Positions 12,482 through 25,400 of a stretch of 64,000 nucleotides of DNA are shown piece by piece. The position numbers and the translations under genes are program-made. The DNA is taken from the NCBI RefSeq assembly GCF_001640805.2, contig NC_066851.1, positions 1,310,971 through 1,374,970 on the forward strand, written 5' to 3'. The notes beneath the pieces were generated by a model, which was not told where the DNA came from, made no database searches, and saw nothing but the letters and a program-made list of their open reading frames with translations. Source of the DNA: Lates calcarifer. Taxonomy: Eukaryota; Chordata; Actinopteri; Centropomidae. The stretch's first letter is position 1; each line of letters begins with the position of its first letter.

Positions 12482-13443
12482 ATCAAGGGTAACAGCGTAC
12501 AGGCCTGCCATATTTATTGCCCCATATCATGCGCAGCTATCATCTTGTCATCTTATCGGCTTGGTGACTCTGGCATGCCAACAAATGAATAAAACATGGC
12601 TAAAGTTTGTTTATGTTGGCAATAATTAGTTATGCAGATTTCTTCTTTGATACCAGAGCTAAGTTATCTAGCTAGCTACAGGTGAAGTTGTACTAATATC
12701 AACATAGCTTGCAACATAACTTGCATAACTTGCTTATGAATAAATATCACTTTGTGGTCATTTCCAAGGGAATTCATATGGTTAAAAAAAAAAAAAAAGT
12801 CAAAAAGTAGTCACCTTGTGCTTCCAGAACTTCTGACATGCTTTGAATGCTCCCCAGAAGTCCCACACTAGATCTCCTCCTAAGAGTGGCAAACATTCAT
12901 CTTGGATTTCATTTTGGGGAAGAGGAAAAAGTGGGGCCCAGTCCGGCAAGTAAGGGGGGAATAATTGTGTTAGTGCAGCCAAAAAAAACTTGCACATGAA
13001 AAAAAAACATATTATCATGATGGAGCACCTAATTGCCACAGTTCAGGGCAGAGAATGTCCTTCCTCAGATCACTCAAAACAGCGCAGTAGAACTTGCATT
13101 GACAATTTGATCCTGGGGGATGTAGACTTGCAAACTTTGGCATGGTACTGCTTCTGCACCAAATGGCCACAAAAACCTGTGTGATAAAACCCCCTACATG
13201 ATGCAAATACCGACTCTGCATGCACATTACCATGACATGCTCTGTTCATTTGCAACAGGAACTCTCTGAACTTTTTGATCACAGGTCGTAAAAGAGAATT
13301 ACAAAGTGCATGTCAGGATGAGGCTGGGGTGGGTGGATGGATCAATTAAACACAAGACTGTCACATAGGAGACAGCTGTAACCATGACAACAAAGGTCCT
13401 CTAACCTTGAGGAAGTACTTAAACCCAAAACAGATCTTTCCTG

Positions 13444-13908
13444 AAAGGTCCAGTGTGTAATGTGTATGACCTATCAGCAGAAATGGAATATAATATTCAA
13501 AGATATGTTTTTATTCGTGTGTAATCACCTAAAACTAATCATTCTTGCATTTTCGTTCTCTTAGAATGAGCAATTAATATCTACATAGGGATTGGGTACT
13601 CTCCACAGAGTCTGCCATGTTGAGCCACCATGTTTCTACAGTAGCCCAGAACAGCTAAACCAAAAGTGTCTCTACCCACTTGAGTTTTTACACTGACACT
13701 ACACTGAAATGAAACTTGTGCACATAATCCAGGTAAATAACATAAATAAAATATTTAGTTTTCTTGTCAGAGTTATCAGTAAGGAAGCTGATCACCTGAC
13801 ATCCACCACAGACTCTCTGACACACTTGGAGAGGAGAGCAGGTATTCAGCTGGCTGCAACTGCCGTTCTCATGGCTAGATGACACTAAATCCTACACACC
13901 GATCCTTT
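13444..13908. mobile_element. MITE with AAAGGTCCAGTGTGTA-type inverted termini
   Basis: The left end, AAAGGTCCAGTGTGTA, pairs with the right end, reverse complement AAAGGATCGGTGTGTA (13 of 16 matching). Internal strings gcagaaatggaatataatat, gccaccatgtttctacagta and gatgacactaaatcctacac are familiar from a high-copy fish repeat. Length 465 bp. No clear target-site duplication. Confidence 0.65.
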
Positions 13909-14539
13909 AAACCTAACCAAGTGGTTTTTGTGCCTATTCTGGTATTCCCCTCTTATGGGTCATACAATGCCTGAGAATCGGGACAAATGACCTATATAGT
14001 TGTTTAGATGAGAGGACTAATTGAGTTGATCCTACTTTGAATTCAACCTGTGGACTCTTGTCACTTAATTTATTGTAATGTACATGATCAGTTCATCTAT
14101 TATACTGTCAGATTTGCATTATCACTGTACTCCTCCACAACATCACCGTTGGTGCAGATGTCAGTCTGTTCTGTCTGGCTATGCAGGTTTAACAACAATG
14201 AAACAAACAATATTGTGTGAAGGGTAGCGTTTTAATTCATTTTTCTTCAGAGTACCTTTCTCAGTCTCTTACCCCACAACATTCATCTCTCTTCATCAAC
14301 AAAACACAGATAGACACCTTCTCTCCTCTCTGCCTTTCTTCTCTCTGTTTTTGAATATGTGTGTTCTGTTTATTATTAGCTGACTTGGTGCTTCATCATC
14401 CCGTGAAAATTCATATCTGCTGAACATAAGGGGGAGAAACAGTGGGGAATCAATCTTTTGTGCTTGGGCAGATAAACACAAGACACAATCAGAGGAGAAA
14501 AGACAGACAGAGGGAGACGGTGAACAGAGGAGAAGAGGG

Positions 14540-14705
14540 CCTCATCCCCTCATCCTGGTCATGATGGATAGCAGGAGTAAAACTGTCGGGACGGTATTAT
14601 GTAAATTAAGGAGGCATCCTAGCATGGCCTTGATGATTATGGCGAGATGTGAATGATGTTTTTGGGTCCCCAGTCACTCCAGCCAGGGCCTTGTTATTCC
14701 TCTTT
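14540..14705. other. Conserved-looking unique sequence (candidate non-coding element)
   Basis: Contains gtcgggacggtattatgtaa and atgattatggcgagatgtga, complex sequence with retained CpGs. Confidence 0.25.
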
Positions 14706-14758
14706 CTTCCAAACCACTATGGAGCGAATTCAGTAACACCCTTCCACCCCCCTTCCAA

Positions 14759-14782
14759 ACACACACACACACACACACACAC
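14759..14782. repeat. (AC)12 microsatellite
   Basis: Uninterrupted dinucleotide run. Confidence 0.95.
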
Positions 14783-15275
14783 TTTTTAAAAATGATATAA
14801 TGAAATAAAATAGTAAATAAATAGTAGCAAAAGGGAACCCACAACAAAACATCATTCACTTAACAAATTATCTGTTGAGGAATGTGTCCCCATTGTCTCT
14901 AACCTGGAGATGGACAGGGAGGACTGAGACAGGGATGGACACATGCTCCTCTGTAAGCTGCAGCTTCCCTGATGTGTATGAACACGTGACAAAGCTGTAA
15001 ATTGATAAACTGTGACACAGTGAATGTGTTTTTCCTCTCTAATGATTCAAGCTTTAGCTAATTCAGAGCTTTTCTATTTGTTGTTTGTCATATCCACTGT
15101 CTGGAAGATCTTTTGTAGGAAAGGTAATCAGGTGAACAGGAACTGTTGTGTTTCAGGCTGTTTGCAACAATCCTGCATTTGCTTAATGTCAGACTGTACT
15201 GACAAGCAAGGAAGTCAAATGTGGCCAAGGTGTTGGCCTTTGCTAGGTCTGTGCCCTATCACCAATTCTGTTTGT

Positions 15276-15558
15276 GATTCTCATGGACAGGGCAACAAGG
15301 TGGTGCTCTGGTTAGCACTGTTGCCTCACAGTAACAAGGTTCTTGGGTTTGAGCTCCAGTTCACCCGGGGTTTTTCTGTGTGGACTTTGCATGTTCCTTC
15401 TGTGCACTCCAGCCTCCTCCCACAGTCCAAAGACATATGTTAGGTTAACTGGTGATCTGTTCAGGGTGTACCCCACCTCTCACCCAGTGTCAGCTGGGAT
15501 AGGCTCCCATAATGGATAAGCAGTATAGATAATGGATGGATGGATTCTCATGGACAGG
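15276..15558 (+). mobile_element. tRNA-derived SINE (family 2), full length with 16-bp target-site duplication
   Basis: The element spans 15292-15542 and is flanked by two exact copies of gattctcatggacagg (15276-15291 and 15543-15558). The head contains tggtgctctggttagcactg (box A-like) and ggtttgagctc (15346-15356, degenerate box B). The body has cctcccacagtccaaagaca and agggtgtaccccacctctca. The tail is ataatggatggatgga. This is the widespread fish SINE with a GGAT-rich tail. Confidence 0.85.
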
Positions 15559-16124
15559 ATCTCAGGTGTGGCAAGTGTCCAGTATGGTTGCCTCAAGATT
15601 GCAACCGAGCATGTGCACACTGATATGGTTATCAGCTGAATTGGAAGTAACAGGTATAAAACAGCACCCACAAATCTGACAGATATCACTCTAGTGGCAA
15701 ATCAGTGAATGCACACTTTCAGCTGGATTTATATTAAAACAAGGTTATGCCATAGGCTATGGTGCAGCTGACATCCCTCAAGAATGTAACTATATGTGAG
15801 GACCATGGCACTGACAGCGACACCACGTGGGGACAGCCATGTGTTTTTCTCTATATGTTTCTGATACCATTGGACACTGTGGAGACTGAAGACAACATTT
15901 AGGATGGTAAAGTAGTCTTCTCCCTTTAAATAACAAACATCAAGCAAGGTGACCAGACTGAAAACCCTCTCCTCACTGGCATCACCGCTCTGTATGAATG
16001 AATGAACAGAAACACAAGGATTGCACAGTGGTCTGTTAGTCAGTAACCAGACACAAAGAAACACTGTTATACATCTGTCCAGATGAAGAAATACATCCAG
16101 CACCTACAGACAATTTTCTTTTTT

Positions 16125-16200
16125 CACTGGAGCAAGCTGGGCTAGCTGTTTCCTGGTCTTCATGCTAAGCTAACTGACTGACAGCTGTGGCTTAATATTC
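16125..16200 (+). repeat. Fragment of a fish-wide interspersed repeat (CTAGCTGTTTCC...ATGCTAAGCTAA)
   Basis: ggctagctgtttcctggtct and catgctaagctaact match by eye the core of a very common fish repeat of unknown origin. Limits uncertain. Confidence 0.4.
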
Positions 16201-17220
16201 AGTTAGACCTGGGAGCATGTTTTGTATTTCTTGAAGAACAAGTAAGATGTGATGGAATGTGAAATCAATTGATTTAAGGCAAACTTGATAACATTTGAAC
16301 GTATCCTAATCTTTCCCTCCCTGTGAACCTGCTCTACTCACACTGTCACTGAGGTCGAAAGAAAATCCATGTCAGGTAACATGTGGATGCACATGGCTCT
16401 CCAAATACTGAAGTTCATAATGTTTTTTTTTTTTTTTTTTTTGTGCTGTGAGCACACAAAAATACCAAGACAAAACAATGCATCACAATACCAGTTTCCA
16501 CAACAGCCAAACCTATGAGCTTCAAAGGCCACAGGAGTATGTAAATCTGCATGCATACATGAATTTACTTGGCAGGCTTTTGTCCTCTCACCTCATATGT
16601 TACCTGTTCTTAGTACATGTTTTATGAATCATCTGTGGAGGAATATACAGGAGGAGTTTTTTTTTTTTTGCATTTTTTTGGCAGTCTATCTCAGTCCTCA
16701 AAGTTTCCTTTACGATAACGAAAAACCATTAGCTGCTGTCAAACAGCCAAGAAGAGAGATTATTTTTTTTATTGAAATAAGATTAAAATGATAAGTTTGA
16801 CTGAGGGTTCCACCTGATAAAATATTTCAGCTCATAAGCGTGGTGTGGGCACAGGGATTAGAAAGGGAAAGGGAGAGGGAAAAGAAGGGGGAGAGCAGGA
16901 GAAAGAGAGAGGGAAAAATTCATAATGTATAATAAAACAAAAGGTGTCATGGGAAATAACAGTGATATTAAAATTAGAGTAAGGTGGGATCTATATGAAA
17001 AATGCAGATTTGAAAATGTAAATGATGATGAGGGAGAGGAGGACAGATGTGGAATTGTGATAGTGGTGTGGAATAAAGAGAGCTGTTCAGAGAGAGGTTT
17101 TCTGTCTGGGACTGACTTTATCAGAGGGTTCAAGGAAGAACAATGGCCAAAACTGACAAAGAAACACAGGTGATGGGGGTCAAAACATGAGAGAGCTAAT
17201 GTCACACAATTTAGTTGCTC

Positions 17221-17413
17221 TAGAGCAGTAATGAATGAGTGTGAATGGTCGTTTGTCTGTATATGTTGGCCCTGCGATGGACTGGCGATCCATACAGGGT
17301 GTACCCTGCTTCTCGTCCAGTGACAGCTGGGATACACTCCAGGCCCCCCCCCCACGACCCTTAACAGATAAGCAGTATAGATAATGGATGGATAGATGGA
17401 TAGAGCAGTAATG
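17221..17413 (+). mobile_element. tRNA-derived SINE (family 2), 5'-truncated, 13-bp target-site duplication
   Basis: The element spans 17234-17400 and is flanked by exact copies of tagagcagtaatg (17221-17233 and 17401-17413). It carries only the 3' half of the family (agggtgtaccctgcttctcg, agctgggatacactcca, then a ggatggatagatgga tail). The head is missing, as expected for incomplete reverse transcription. Confidence 0.85.
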
Positions 17414-17632
17414 GGCCATAAAGATAATATTTAAAAATAATTCTGTATTAAGACTACTGCAAAACAGCTGATGAAATATACACCTCCTATACACCTATTT
17501 GTGAAATTTGTATTTCAATATGTACTTCACCCCAAAAAAGATAAGGAAAAAAATAAATAAAAATAATAAAATATTTGAAATAAGTTTATTTTATTTTATT
17601 ATTTCTTTTTGAGTTTGAATTGTGTTTGATAT

Positions 17633-17709
17633 AAATTAATAAATAAATAATAATAACAATAACAATAACAATAACAATAACAATAACAACAACAATAATA
17701 ATAATAATA
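17633..17709. repeat. (AATAAC)n/(AAT)n microsatellite
   Basis: Runs of aataac units grade into caacaac and then (aat)n. Confidence 0.95.
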
Positions 17710-18561
17710 TGCACACACACAAAAGTTTAAATGTTTGCCAGATAAGGATTGGAAACTATAAGCTAACGAATTACAAAAATCAACACCACCAACAACAATT
17801 ATAATGTGTGTGAATGTTGCTGGTGCTGGCTGTCTCCTCAGAAGAAACTGATGTTGTTCCAACATCGTTGTAATTGACATCTTTATGAAAGTAAAACTCT
17901 ATATTTTTCTGCCAACTTCTCATTTTAACATGAGGTTCATAAATGAGAATGAGCCTAGTATCACTTTTCTTTTTTTCATCTCTTTTTTTCACGAATAGGG
18001 ATGATGATGATGAAGATCATAATGTAAATGTTTTATTTTTCATATATATATTTTTATATGTAGGTTATTTCAAAAAGATATTTGTGTGTTATACTTGTTT
18101 TTGAATTGATTATTATCTTTTTCAAAATCATACTGAAAGAAGTGGGCAGACAGTGCCCACTACAACTCTGCACACACTCAAACATGCACAGTCATGTTGA
18201 ATCACTACAGAGGGTATTACATGGACTTTCATTCATATCCAAGAAACTTATCTTAACCCTGCTCTTTGTCCCTTGATACCTGTTATCAATGTTTTGTTAA
18301 TATCATTAGTAATACATGTGCTGATCTGCCTTAAAGCTGCTATTTGCTGACAGTAAAAATGGCCACAATGAGATTAACAGTTAAGTCTAGTTAGTTAGTC
18401 AGTCTCAGTTTAATAGGGGAAAGGAAAAATAAAATGGTATGGTAAAGGTGACATATTTTTTTGTAGTTCAGCCCGGAAGTTAGCATCACCCTGGAAAATA
18501 GACTCTGAGACCAAAAAAATGTTTATAATACTTTAAGACATTTGGTTCAGCAAGATAATCT

Positions 18562-19290
18562 TCAAATCAATTCAATTCAGTTCAATTTTATTTATATAAT
18601 GCCGAATCACAACAAAAGTAATTTCAAGGCACTTTTCATATAGAGCAGGTCTAGACCATACTCTTTAAAATAGGTATTTACAGAGAGAGACCCAACAAAT
18701 CCCACCATGAGCAAGCACTAGGAGACAGTGGCAAGAAAAAACTTACTTTAAGAGGCAGAAACCTCGAGCAGAACTGGACTCAGGGTGGGCGGCCATCTGC
18801 CTCGACCGGTTGGGTTAAGAAGGAGAGAGAGTGGGGAAGGGGGGGAGAGGGGGTAGAGAATAGTGTGAGAAGAACATAGCATGACACGGGTTCCATGTAA
18901 AAAATGTAACATGATACCAATAATACAGCAGTAGTAATGATAGAAGTGATGATTAAAGTATTAACTACTAACGTAGAAATAAAACTAATTGCAGTATAAG
19001 TAATTTCTAATTCTAGCAGCAGGTGTTGAGTGGAGTTGTAGGAGCAGCAGGAGACTTGTCATTACAGATCAGACTCTACAGCTCCAGAGGCAGAAATACC
19101 TGCAGAAAGAGACAGAAGAGGAGACAGAGACGGAAGAGCACAATACTATGGGAAAGGGAAGATATTTAGTTAGTAACATGTAACATGGAATATGAATCCT
19201 TACTGAGTGGAGAAAGGGAGAGAGAAAGAGAAAGACACTATAAGTTACAATCACCAGAAGTGAGCTATAAACTCCACCATGGTCACAAGA
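18562..19290 (-). mobile_element. L2-type LINE, 3' UTR only
   Basis: On the minus strand it ends in an ATTGAATTGATTTG-like tail (18562-18580), preceded by the same 3' UTR as the copy at 26340 (gagcaggtctagacc; ctcgagcagaac; gggcggccatctgcctc; ctccagaggcagaa). No ORF2 sequence remains. The far end near 19290 is approximate. Confidence 0.75.
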
Positions 19291-20032
19291 CCTCATGTCA
19301 CTACCACAAAGCTTCCAGCTTGTAATTTAATTTAGCACACTGGCCACATCTATAAAAGTATTTCTTCTTAGAAAGTTTGTAACAGTTTGCAAAAAATCAC
19401 AAGTTGGATTGTTACTGCCATAATTTAAGCCATTAAATAAAATGTGAAAATGTCTTGTGCTTGTGTTAACCACCAAACTTATTTCAGGCACCTAACGACA
19501 AGCCCATTCAAAAAAACTAATTGACTACAGGATTGGGGAACTGGAGGTGCAAAAATGCTACCTAATTTCTGGGTTTTGGGACACATTTCTGCAACACTGT
19601 GAACACAGACAAATTACTCTGTATCCCCATTTAGACAACAACTTATACATTGAAGTTTGCCCTCAAACATACCCTCACAGCTTGAGTCCAAGTCCAATCA
19701 CACTGGTTGAGAATGGATACATTTCTCTCTGTTTTCATATATAAAATGTCAGTGTAGGTTTAAAATTTTGGGAATTAAAGGGTTTTTAATTAAGGGATTT
19801 TGGCTAAAATGTTACTAGATGGCATTTGGAGACTGGATAATGTCATGCCTTCCAGTCCAGAATGTTCTGTGCAATACACAACCACAGGGTGTGTGAGGTG
19901 AGGGTTAGAACATAGATCAACTTGTAAATCGAAAGTTTTGTCTTCCAATAACTTTCTCCAAGCAATCCATCATTTCTAGCGTGCACATACAGTATAGCCC
20001 CTTATCAGTTTTAAGTCCTAAAGAGCCAAAGA

Positions 20033-20784
20033 CAGGGGTGTCACCAGACCCCTTTTACTGGGGCACATGCCCCAGTATAAATGAGCTGTGCCCCAGTATA
20101 ATTGCCATGATTAATTCTCAACAACAATATATATTTATCATTTCAATATGTCAGATTACAGCATATTGATGGGAAAAGAATAGATGCATTTCTACTCAAA
20201 TGTATAGCAAGATTGTTGACTCCAAGTAGAAGCTATAGCCCACCTATAGTGTAAGTGCGCAACACTGAGTGCAGTTTGAGGTCTGGTAACATGACACAAC
20301 AACAGCAGTTGCAGAGGAGACAGGCTGACAACTCACCAGGTTAAGTACAAGCGTTACAAGTCTGTAAAATCATAAAATCACAGACAGATGTCAGAAACGT
20401 CCACAATACACTCAGACCACAATATCAGCATTTTTTTATGCTCGCTATCTGCCAACAGTGGCTTTGCTTTCAGGGGGACTAGCCCTAGTCCTCTATGGCA
20501 CCCATATATAACTATAACAATCACCCACCCCCACTCCCACCCCAACCACCATGACAGTAATTCTAGGGGAAACACTGGTCAGTTTTTTTTTTTTTTTTTG
20601 ATTTTCCTTTGAAACCAAATGACCTTATACTAATTGAAACATTATTGCATGGCTTGCATGTAAAAGTATACTTTTCTGCCATAGAACATGTTGAGAAAGT
20701 TAAAATGTGTTAAGTATGTTCCTATACTTGGTAGTGGAGGGGGGCCTGTGCCCCAGTAGAGCTTTATGCCTAGCAACGCCCCTG
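20033..20784. mobile_element. hAT-like non-autonomous DNA transposon (752 bp)
   Basis: Ends are inverted: left CAGGGGTGTCACCAG and right, reverse complemented, CAGGGGCGTTGCTAG, differing only by four transitions. The 8-bp flanks gccaaaga (20025-20032) and cctgaaga (20785-20792) agree at 5 of 8 bases, as for an old 8-bp hAT duplication. A 22-bp near-palindrome centred on cacatg lies at 20056-20077, and ccccagtata recurs nearby and at the right end. No transposase sequence was seen. Confidence 0.6.
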
Positions 20785-21095
20785 CCTGAAGAAAGTGAAG
20801 ACTAGTTTCAGCTTGTTATATGTGAGGATTTGCTAATTTACTTTACAAATCAAACATCTTTTGGGTTTTACAATGACTGACAAAACAATTTATTTGAAGA
20901 GGTCAGCTTTGGTATATTTTATTACTGTCTGATCTATTATTGACTAAATGATAAAAAAAAAGCATGTGGGAAATTGTATTTGTTAAAGCTGCTGATAACA
21001 AAGACATTACATTGTTTAGTTTATATTTTAATCTCACAGTACAAATTTCCTGTTTCCTGCTTCAGTTCTGAATGTTGGCATATACACATATCACG

Positions 21096-21120
21096 TTTTT
21101 TTTTTTTTTTTTTTTTTTTT
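21096..21120. repeat. T25 homopolymer
   Basis: Longest single-base run in the window. No retroelement body was recognised beside it. Confidence 0.95.
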
Positions 21121-22111
21121 CAAAATTGTTACAGTCAAGTCTTTTACTCTAAAGTGTGATTGATGGGTCAATAACAAAAGGACTGACATGCTGTGGTATC
21201 AGCATTCCTGACCTTGGCCCATTTCTTCAGTATTGATTGACATGCAGCATTTTGCACTCTGCATGTCTCTGTATGAATATGTCATCATTTACACTGCTGT
21301 AGATCACACTGACCAGACTTCAGCTTGCTACCTTTAGGTGACTCCCTCCCCCCTTAGGAGGAGTGCAGAGATCCCCCTTTAGTGAAAAGGGAAGGAAGAG
21401 AAAAAGGAGCCCCCCTTTGATATGAGCCTCCCTGAGGGGCTCTCCTGCTACTAAAGAATGATAGAAGTTCAAGTTCCAGCCACTAGCCCCTGAAAGCTGA
21501 CCTGGTCTGCTGCATGTCCTCTGTCACCAGCCAGCCAAGGACAAGGGCGAGCAGGCAAGAACAGCTAGCCAGTACATGAAGGAGAGAAGTTTGAGAGGCC
21601 TGCTGACATTGGAAGTGACACACAAGATAGAATATGGTACATGTTCAAACTGCTGCTAAACTGTCTGCTTTTTTTTCTCAAAGCTAATAATAATAGTATG
21701 TCTGTGACACCAGTGGCAGTATTTAGCAAGCATTTCTGAATCACTCCTTGGAATCACACAAGAACAGGACTTTATATAACCCTATCATGACTTTGTGGTT
21801 AAGGTTCAGAAAAAGAACCTTTTTTCAGTTATTGAGAAGGCACCACCCAGACCTCTTCACCTTATGGAATTGCACCCCACAACTTTGATCCCACTCCTGA
21901 GATCTCATGTTTTGTCTGCATTTTGTATATCTTCTTCTATATATCAGCCTACTCAGGAAATGCAGCTTAAAACTATTCTTGCTATTTGATGCATGTGGTT
22001 TCTGAAAAAACAAATATCATCCTATATGATTGTAATTCCTTGGATGATGGGAAAATGATTTGATTTTTCATGACAATATGAATCTACTGCGCATCATACA
22101 CCAAAAGTGTG

Positions 22112-22131
22112 CTTGTGTGTGTGTGTGTGTG
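22112..22131. repeat. (GT)n microsatellite
   Basis: Short dinucleotide run following gtgtgctt. Confidence 0.85.
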
Positions 22132-22759
22132 GAGACTTTTTTTTTGGCATCCCACACATGATCAGCCACAAAAGCCACTTCCCACAGAATGTGTCTGACC
22201 TGCATCTCCTGCAACTCTGGTCAGGAGTCCTCGTCAGGACATCTGTGGAGTGCTCCTGAATGAGAAACAGGAGGTATTTTGTAATTTGACAAAGTTGACA
22301 AAATGTTTTTTACCAAATATATGTCACTCTGAGAACTTTTCCTAAGATTTCCCTGTGTGAAATTCTTGATAAATATGACATAGGTATCTTCTACAAACAG
22401 AAGTAAAAACTTTTTCTCTCTTTGAGAGAAAGCTCGTCCATGGTAGCTCCTTTGAGTTAACAGGACAAACATATTATTGCCTCTATCTGTTCAGGACCTG
22501 ACACCTTCTGTACCTCACATACAGATATTCTGCTTTTTCGTAAATCATCATCAATTATGATTTGTCACAGCTCTGTTACTGCCCTACCCAAATGCTTAAT
22601 GAACCTTGTTGACCTCAATTCAGCAAAAATAGCAAACCAAATGGACTGTCACTCAGCTCTGTGATGCCACTTAGCTGACAGCGATGCTTCAGCCATTAGA
22701 TGTGAGCAGCAGCTAGTTTAGGCTCTTTTACTACACAGGGATTCTACACAAGTGCTCTT

Positions 22760-23060
22760 AACTGCTCTCCTTCTTCTAGATAAAAGGGGAATCTATTTTT
22801 TGCCCATTAGTGTTGGCATTAAGAGCTATTATTTGCCTTAACAGCAATAACCATCCACTCCTACATCACCCATCATTATCGTTCTTATTCTGAGTCAAAC
22901 TTGAAAGGGATGTTTGACAGGCACCGCAGTTAGCATTTGTTTGGCTTCTCCTTGAGAAGGAAAATAAGTATGGAGAGGATTCTTAGCTGTTTAGCCTTGG
23001 CATGGTAATGGAGAGGGAGGGAAGGTGTCTGTGTGGGCAGAACAGACACTGAGAGAACAG
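22760..23060. other. Conserved-looking unique sequence (candidate non-coding element)
   Basis: attaagagctattatttgcc and ttaacagcaataaccatcc are A/T-core motifs of the kind seen in vertebrate enhancers. Confidence 0.25.
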
Positions 23061-23284
23061 TAAGACCTCTCCTGACCTAAACTCAACAATGAATCATTGT
23101 TCCTTGTAGCAGTCAGTCAGTAAAGTAGCAGTGAGAAATTTGGGATTATTGAGTTTGATATGCTATTTCATTTGACCAAGCCGCAGACAATGTCAAGGCA
23201 GGGTGTGGTAGACCAACGATAGATGCCCTAACGATCCCTAAATCCTCCCAGGACCTCAAAAAACACTTGAAAGAATAAGTGACC

Positions 23285-23515
23285 CTTCTCGTTTTACCCC
23301 CTCCCCAGTATGTGCAGATATTGCTGAATGGGCGAGGAGCTGCGGTGATGAGCGGCTAGGATGGCACAGGGGCTGGCCTCACCTGTAATGGCATATCTCA
23401 GCCTCTCTTTATCGATCAGCTCTGCCCCGAACACTCGTCTGGGCTCCGGGCCGTGGGCCGGGGGGGCAGCTGTGGATCTCATTGCCACAGTGCCCTTGGT
23501 GAAGGCCGGTGTCTA
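23285..23515. other. Conserved-looking, CpG-rich unique sequence
   Basis: Contrasts sharply with its surroundings: gggcgaggagctgcggtgat, tctttatcgatcagctctgc, gggccgtgggccgggggggc. It contains no simple repeat. A 64-codon minus frame crosses it, but its protein is unfamiliar. Confidence 0.35.
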
Positions 23516-24589
23516 GTGACAAGCAGCAGAGTGGAGTGAGTGAGAGAGTGGAGAGTAGGTGCTCTGATGGAAGTACAGTACACACAGGATATCATGAATG
23601 GAGCAGCAAACACACATGCAAACATACCTTTCTTACTTGAAATACAATCCTGGCATACTGCATCCTCAATCTATAAATTTCTCACCATTATTAACAAAAT
23701 TCTGACTACAGTCTTAAAGAGGCAATCCAGCAATTTTGTGCTTGAAAATAATATAATTCAGCATAATAAAAGGCATCATTCAGAGAGCCAGAGAGGGATG
23801 GGCAAAATTGAGGCAGCAGAGGCTGATATATCTTGACTTTTAGTCTCTAGCCTCAAACAATAATGTATCCTACAATTCTTGTGATGAAATGAATGAATGA
23901 ATGGTCAAGAACACTGACATCACCAAATCACTTAAAGTTTAAAGTCCTGTCCTTTGTCAACCCATCCATCCACCCCAGCCTCTTCCTAATATGGTCTTTA
24001 CGCCTCCTCATACTATATTACCTGACTTCCCCTTTGCTTCTGTCATAATAACTACTGCCACTAGAGGTGACTTAACAGTAAAATTTAACTATGGGTTGTA
24101 ATAAGCTTCTACTTAGATGGGCTGTTTTTTACACAACAGTCAATGTACGGACCATATAGATGTTAACTGTTGCTAGGCAGCAACATAGGCACAACCCATG
24201 TGCATGTGAAGTTTGTTTGTGTTCATTTATGATCACTCTTTCAGTAATTTTCCTCCAGCCTGACTCATTTTTCCAGATATAATTCGTCCACACTACTCAC
24301 AAATAGCAGATAATGGTCAACATCCAACATCAAAAACTCAACATCTGGTAAATAGCAAACAGTCAATCCACCTTGACTACAGTTGAGCACCAAACATAAA
24401 GTCCACCTTCACTTTTCTCTTGTCTTGTGCTCTGTCAGCATTGAGCACAGTCTGTCTATTGAGTGTTTAACAGGTCTCAAATGGAGGACCTGTAAACAGT
24501 TAGGATTCCTGTTGAAACAGAAGAAATAATAAAACAGATGACACGTGGTTCTTTTCAGTGCAACTCTGTTTAATTGAAGAAAATCTGGC

Positions 24590-25400
24590 ACACCCAGTTG
24601 CTGATTTGTTCAGATCTTGTATGGGATTATAGTCCCCTGGTAATATGGTTATATACATTTGTGTGTCATCTGCATAATCATAGTATCTTATTTAGTTGTT
24701 TTCCTTAATCTGAGCTACTGGGAGCATGTAGATATTAAACAGAGGAGACCCCAGAATGGAGCCTTTTGGAACTATGTCATTTTTGTCTGCACTGATCTGT
24801 AATTACCTATAGACACAAAGTAGTTCCTGTGTTTTAAGTAGGATTTAAACCAGTGTAGGCTTGTGCTAGAAAGACCCACCCAGTTTTCCATTTGTTCTAG
24901 TAATACATTGTGGTCGACTGTGTCAAATGTAGCACTGAGATCCAGCAATATTAAGACTGATGTTCTGCCACTGTCTGTGTTTAAGTGGATGTCACTGAAG
25001 ACCTTAACAAGAGCAATCTCAGAGCTGTTGTGTTGTCAAAATCCTGACTGGAAGTCATCCAAGCAGTTGTTTAGTGCCAAGAAGTTATTCAGCTGCTGAA
25101 AAACAGCTGATTTTACTTAAAAACGGGAGATTTGTCATGAGCCTGTAAGTGGTCATTAGTGACGTGTCTATATTGTTCTTTTTTGAGAATGGCTTGGTGA
25201 TGGCATTTTTTAGGGCCTGCAGGAACACCCTTGAGAGACAAGAGGTGTTGACAATTCATAGAAAATTTGAGACCATGCAGTCAGAAATATTTTCGAAAAA
25301 TCCTGTTGGCAGAATATCAAGGCAGCAGCAGGAGGATTTCAGATGGTGTATAATGTGCATAAAGTTTTTCCGGTTGATGGGATTAAATTTTATTGAACTT
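24590..25400 (-). mobile_element. Degenerate L2-like LINE, reverse transcriptase region
   Basis: On the minus strand, 24905-24960 reads DLSATFDTVDHNVLL. The catalytic box YADDTQMY is at about 24661-24684. Between them is WFKSYLKHRNYFVSIGN, typical of the RT palm of L2/CR1-type LINEs. Frame breaks and stops are frequent and the 3' UTR is absent. A pseudo-element related to, but clearly diverged from, the copy at 26340-29187. Confidence 0.7.

Noticed and set aside
16858..17355. 165-codon minus-strand frame
   Set aside because: It crosses a purine-rich tract and a SINE; F/S/L-rich low complexity without motifs.
17633..17709. AATAAC run considered as a CRISPR-like or origin-like array
   Set aside because: Simple hexamer microsatellite without spacers or flanking genes.
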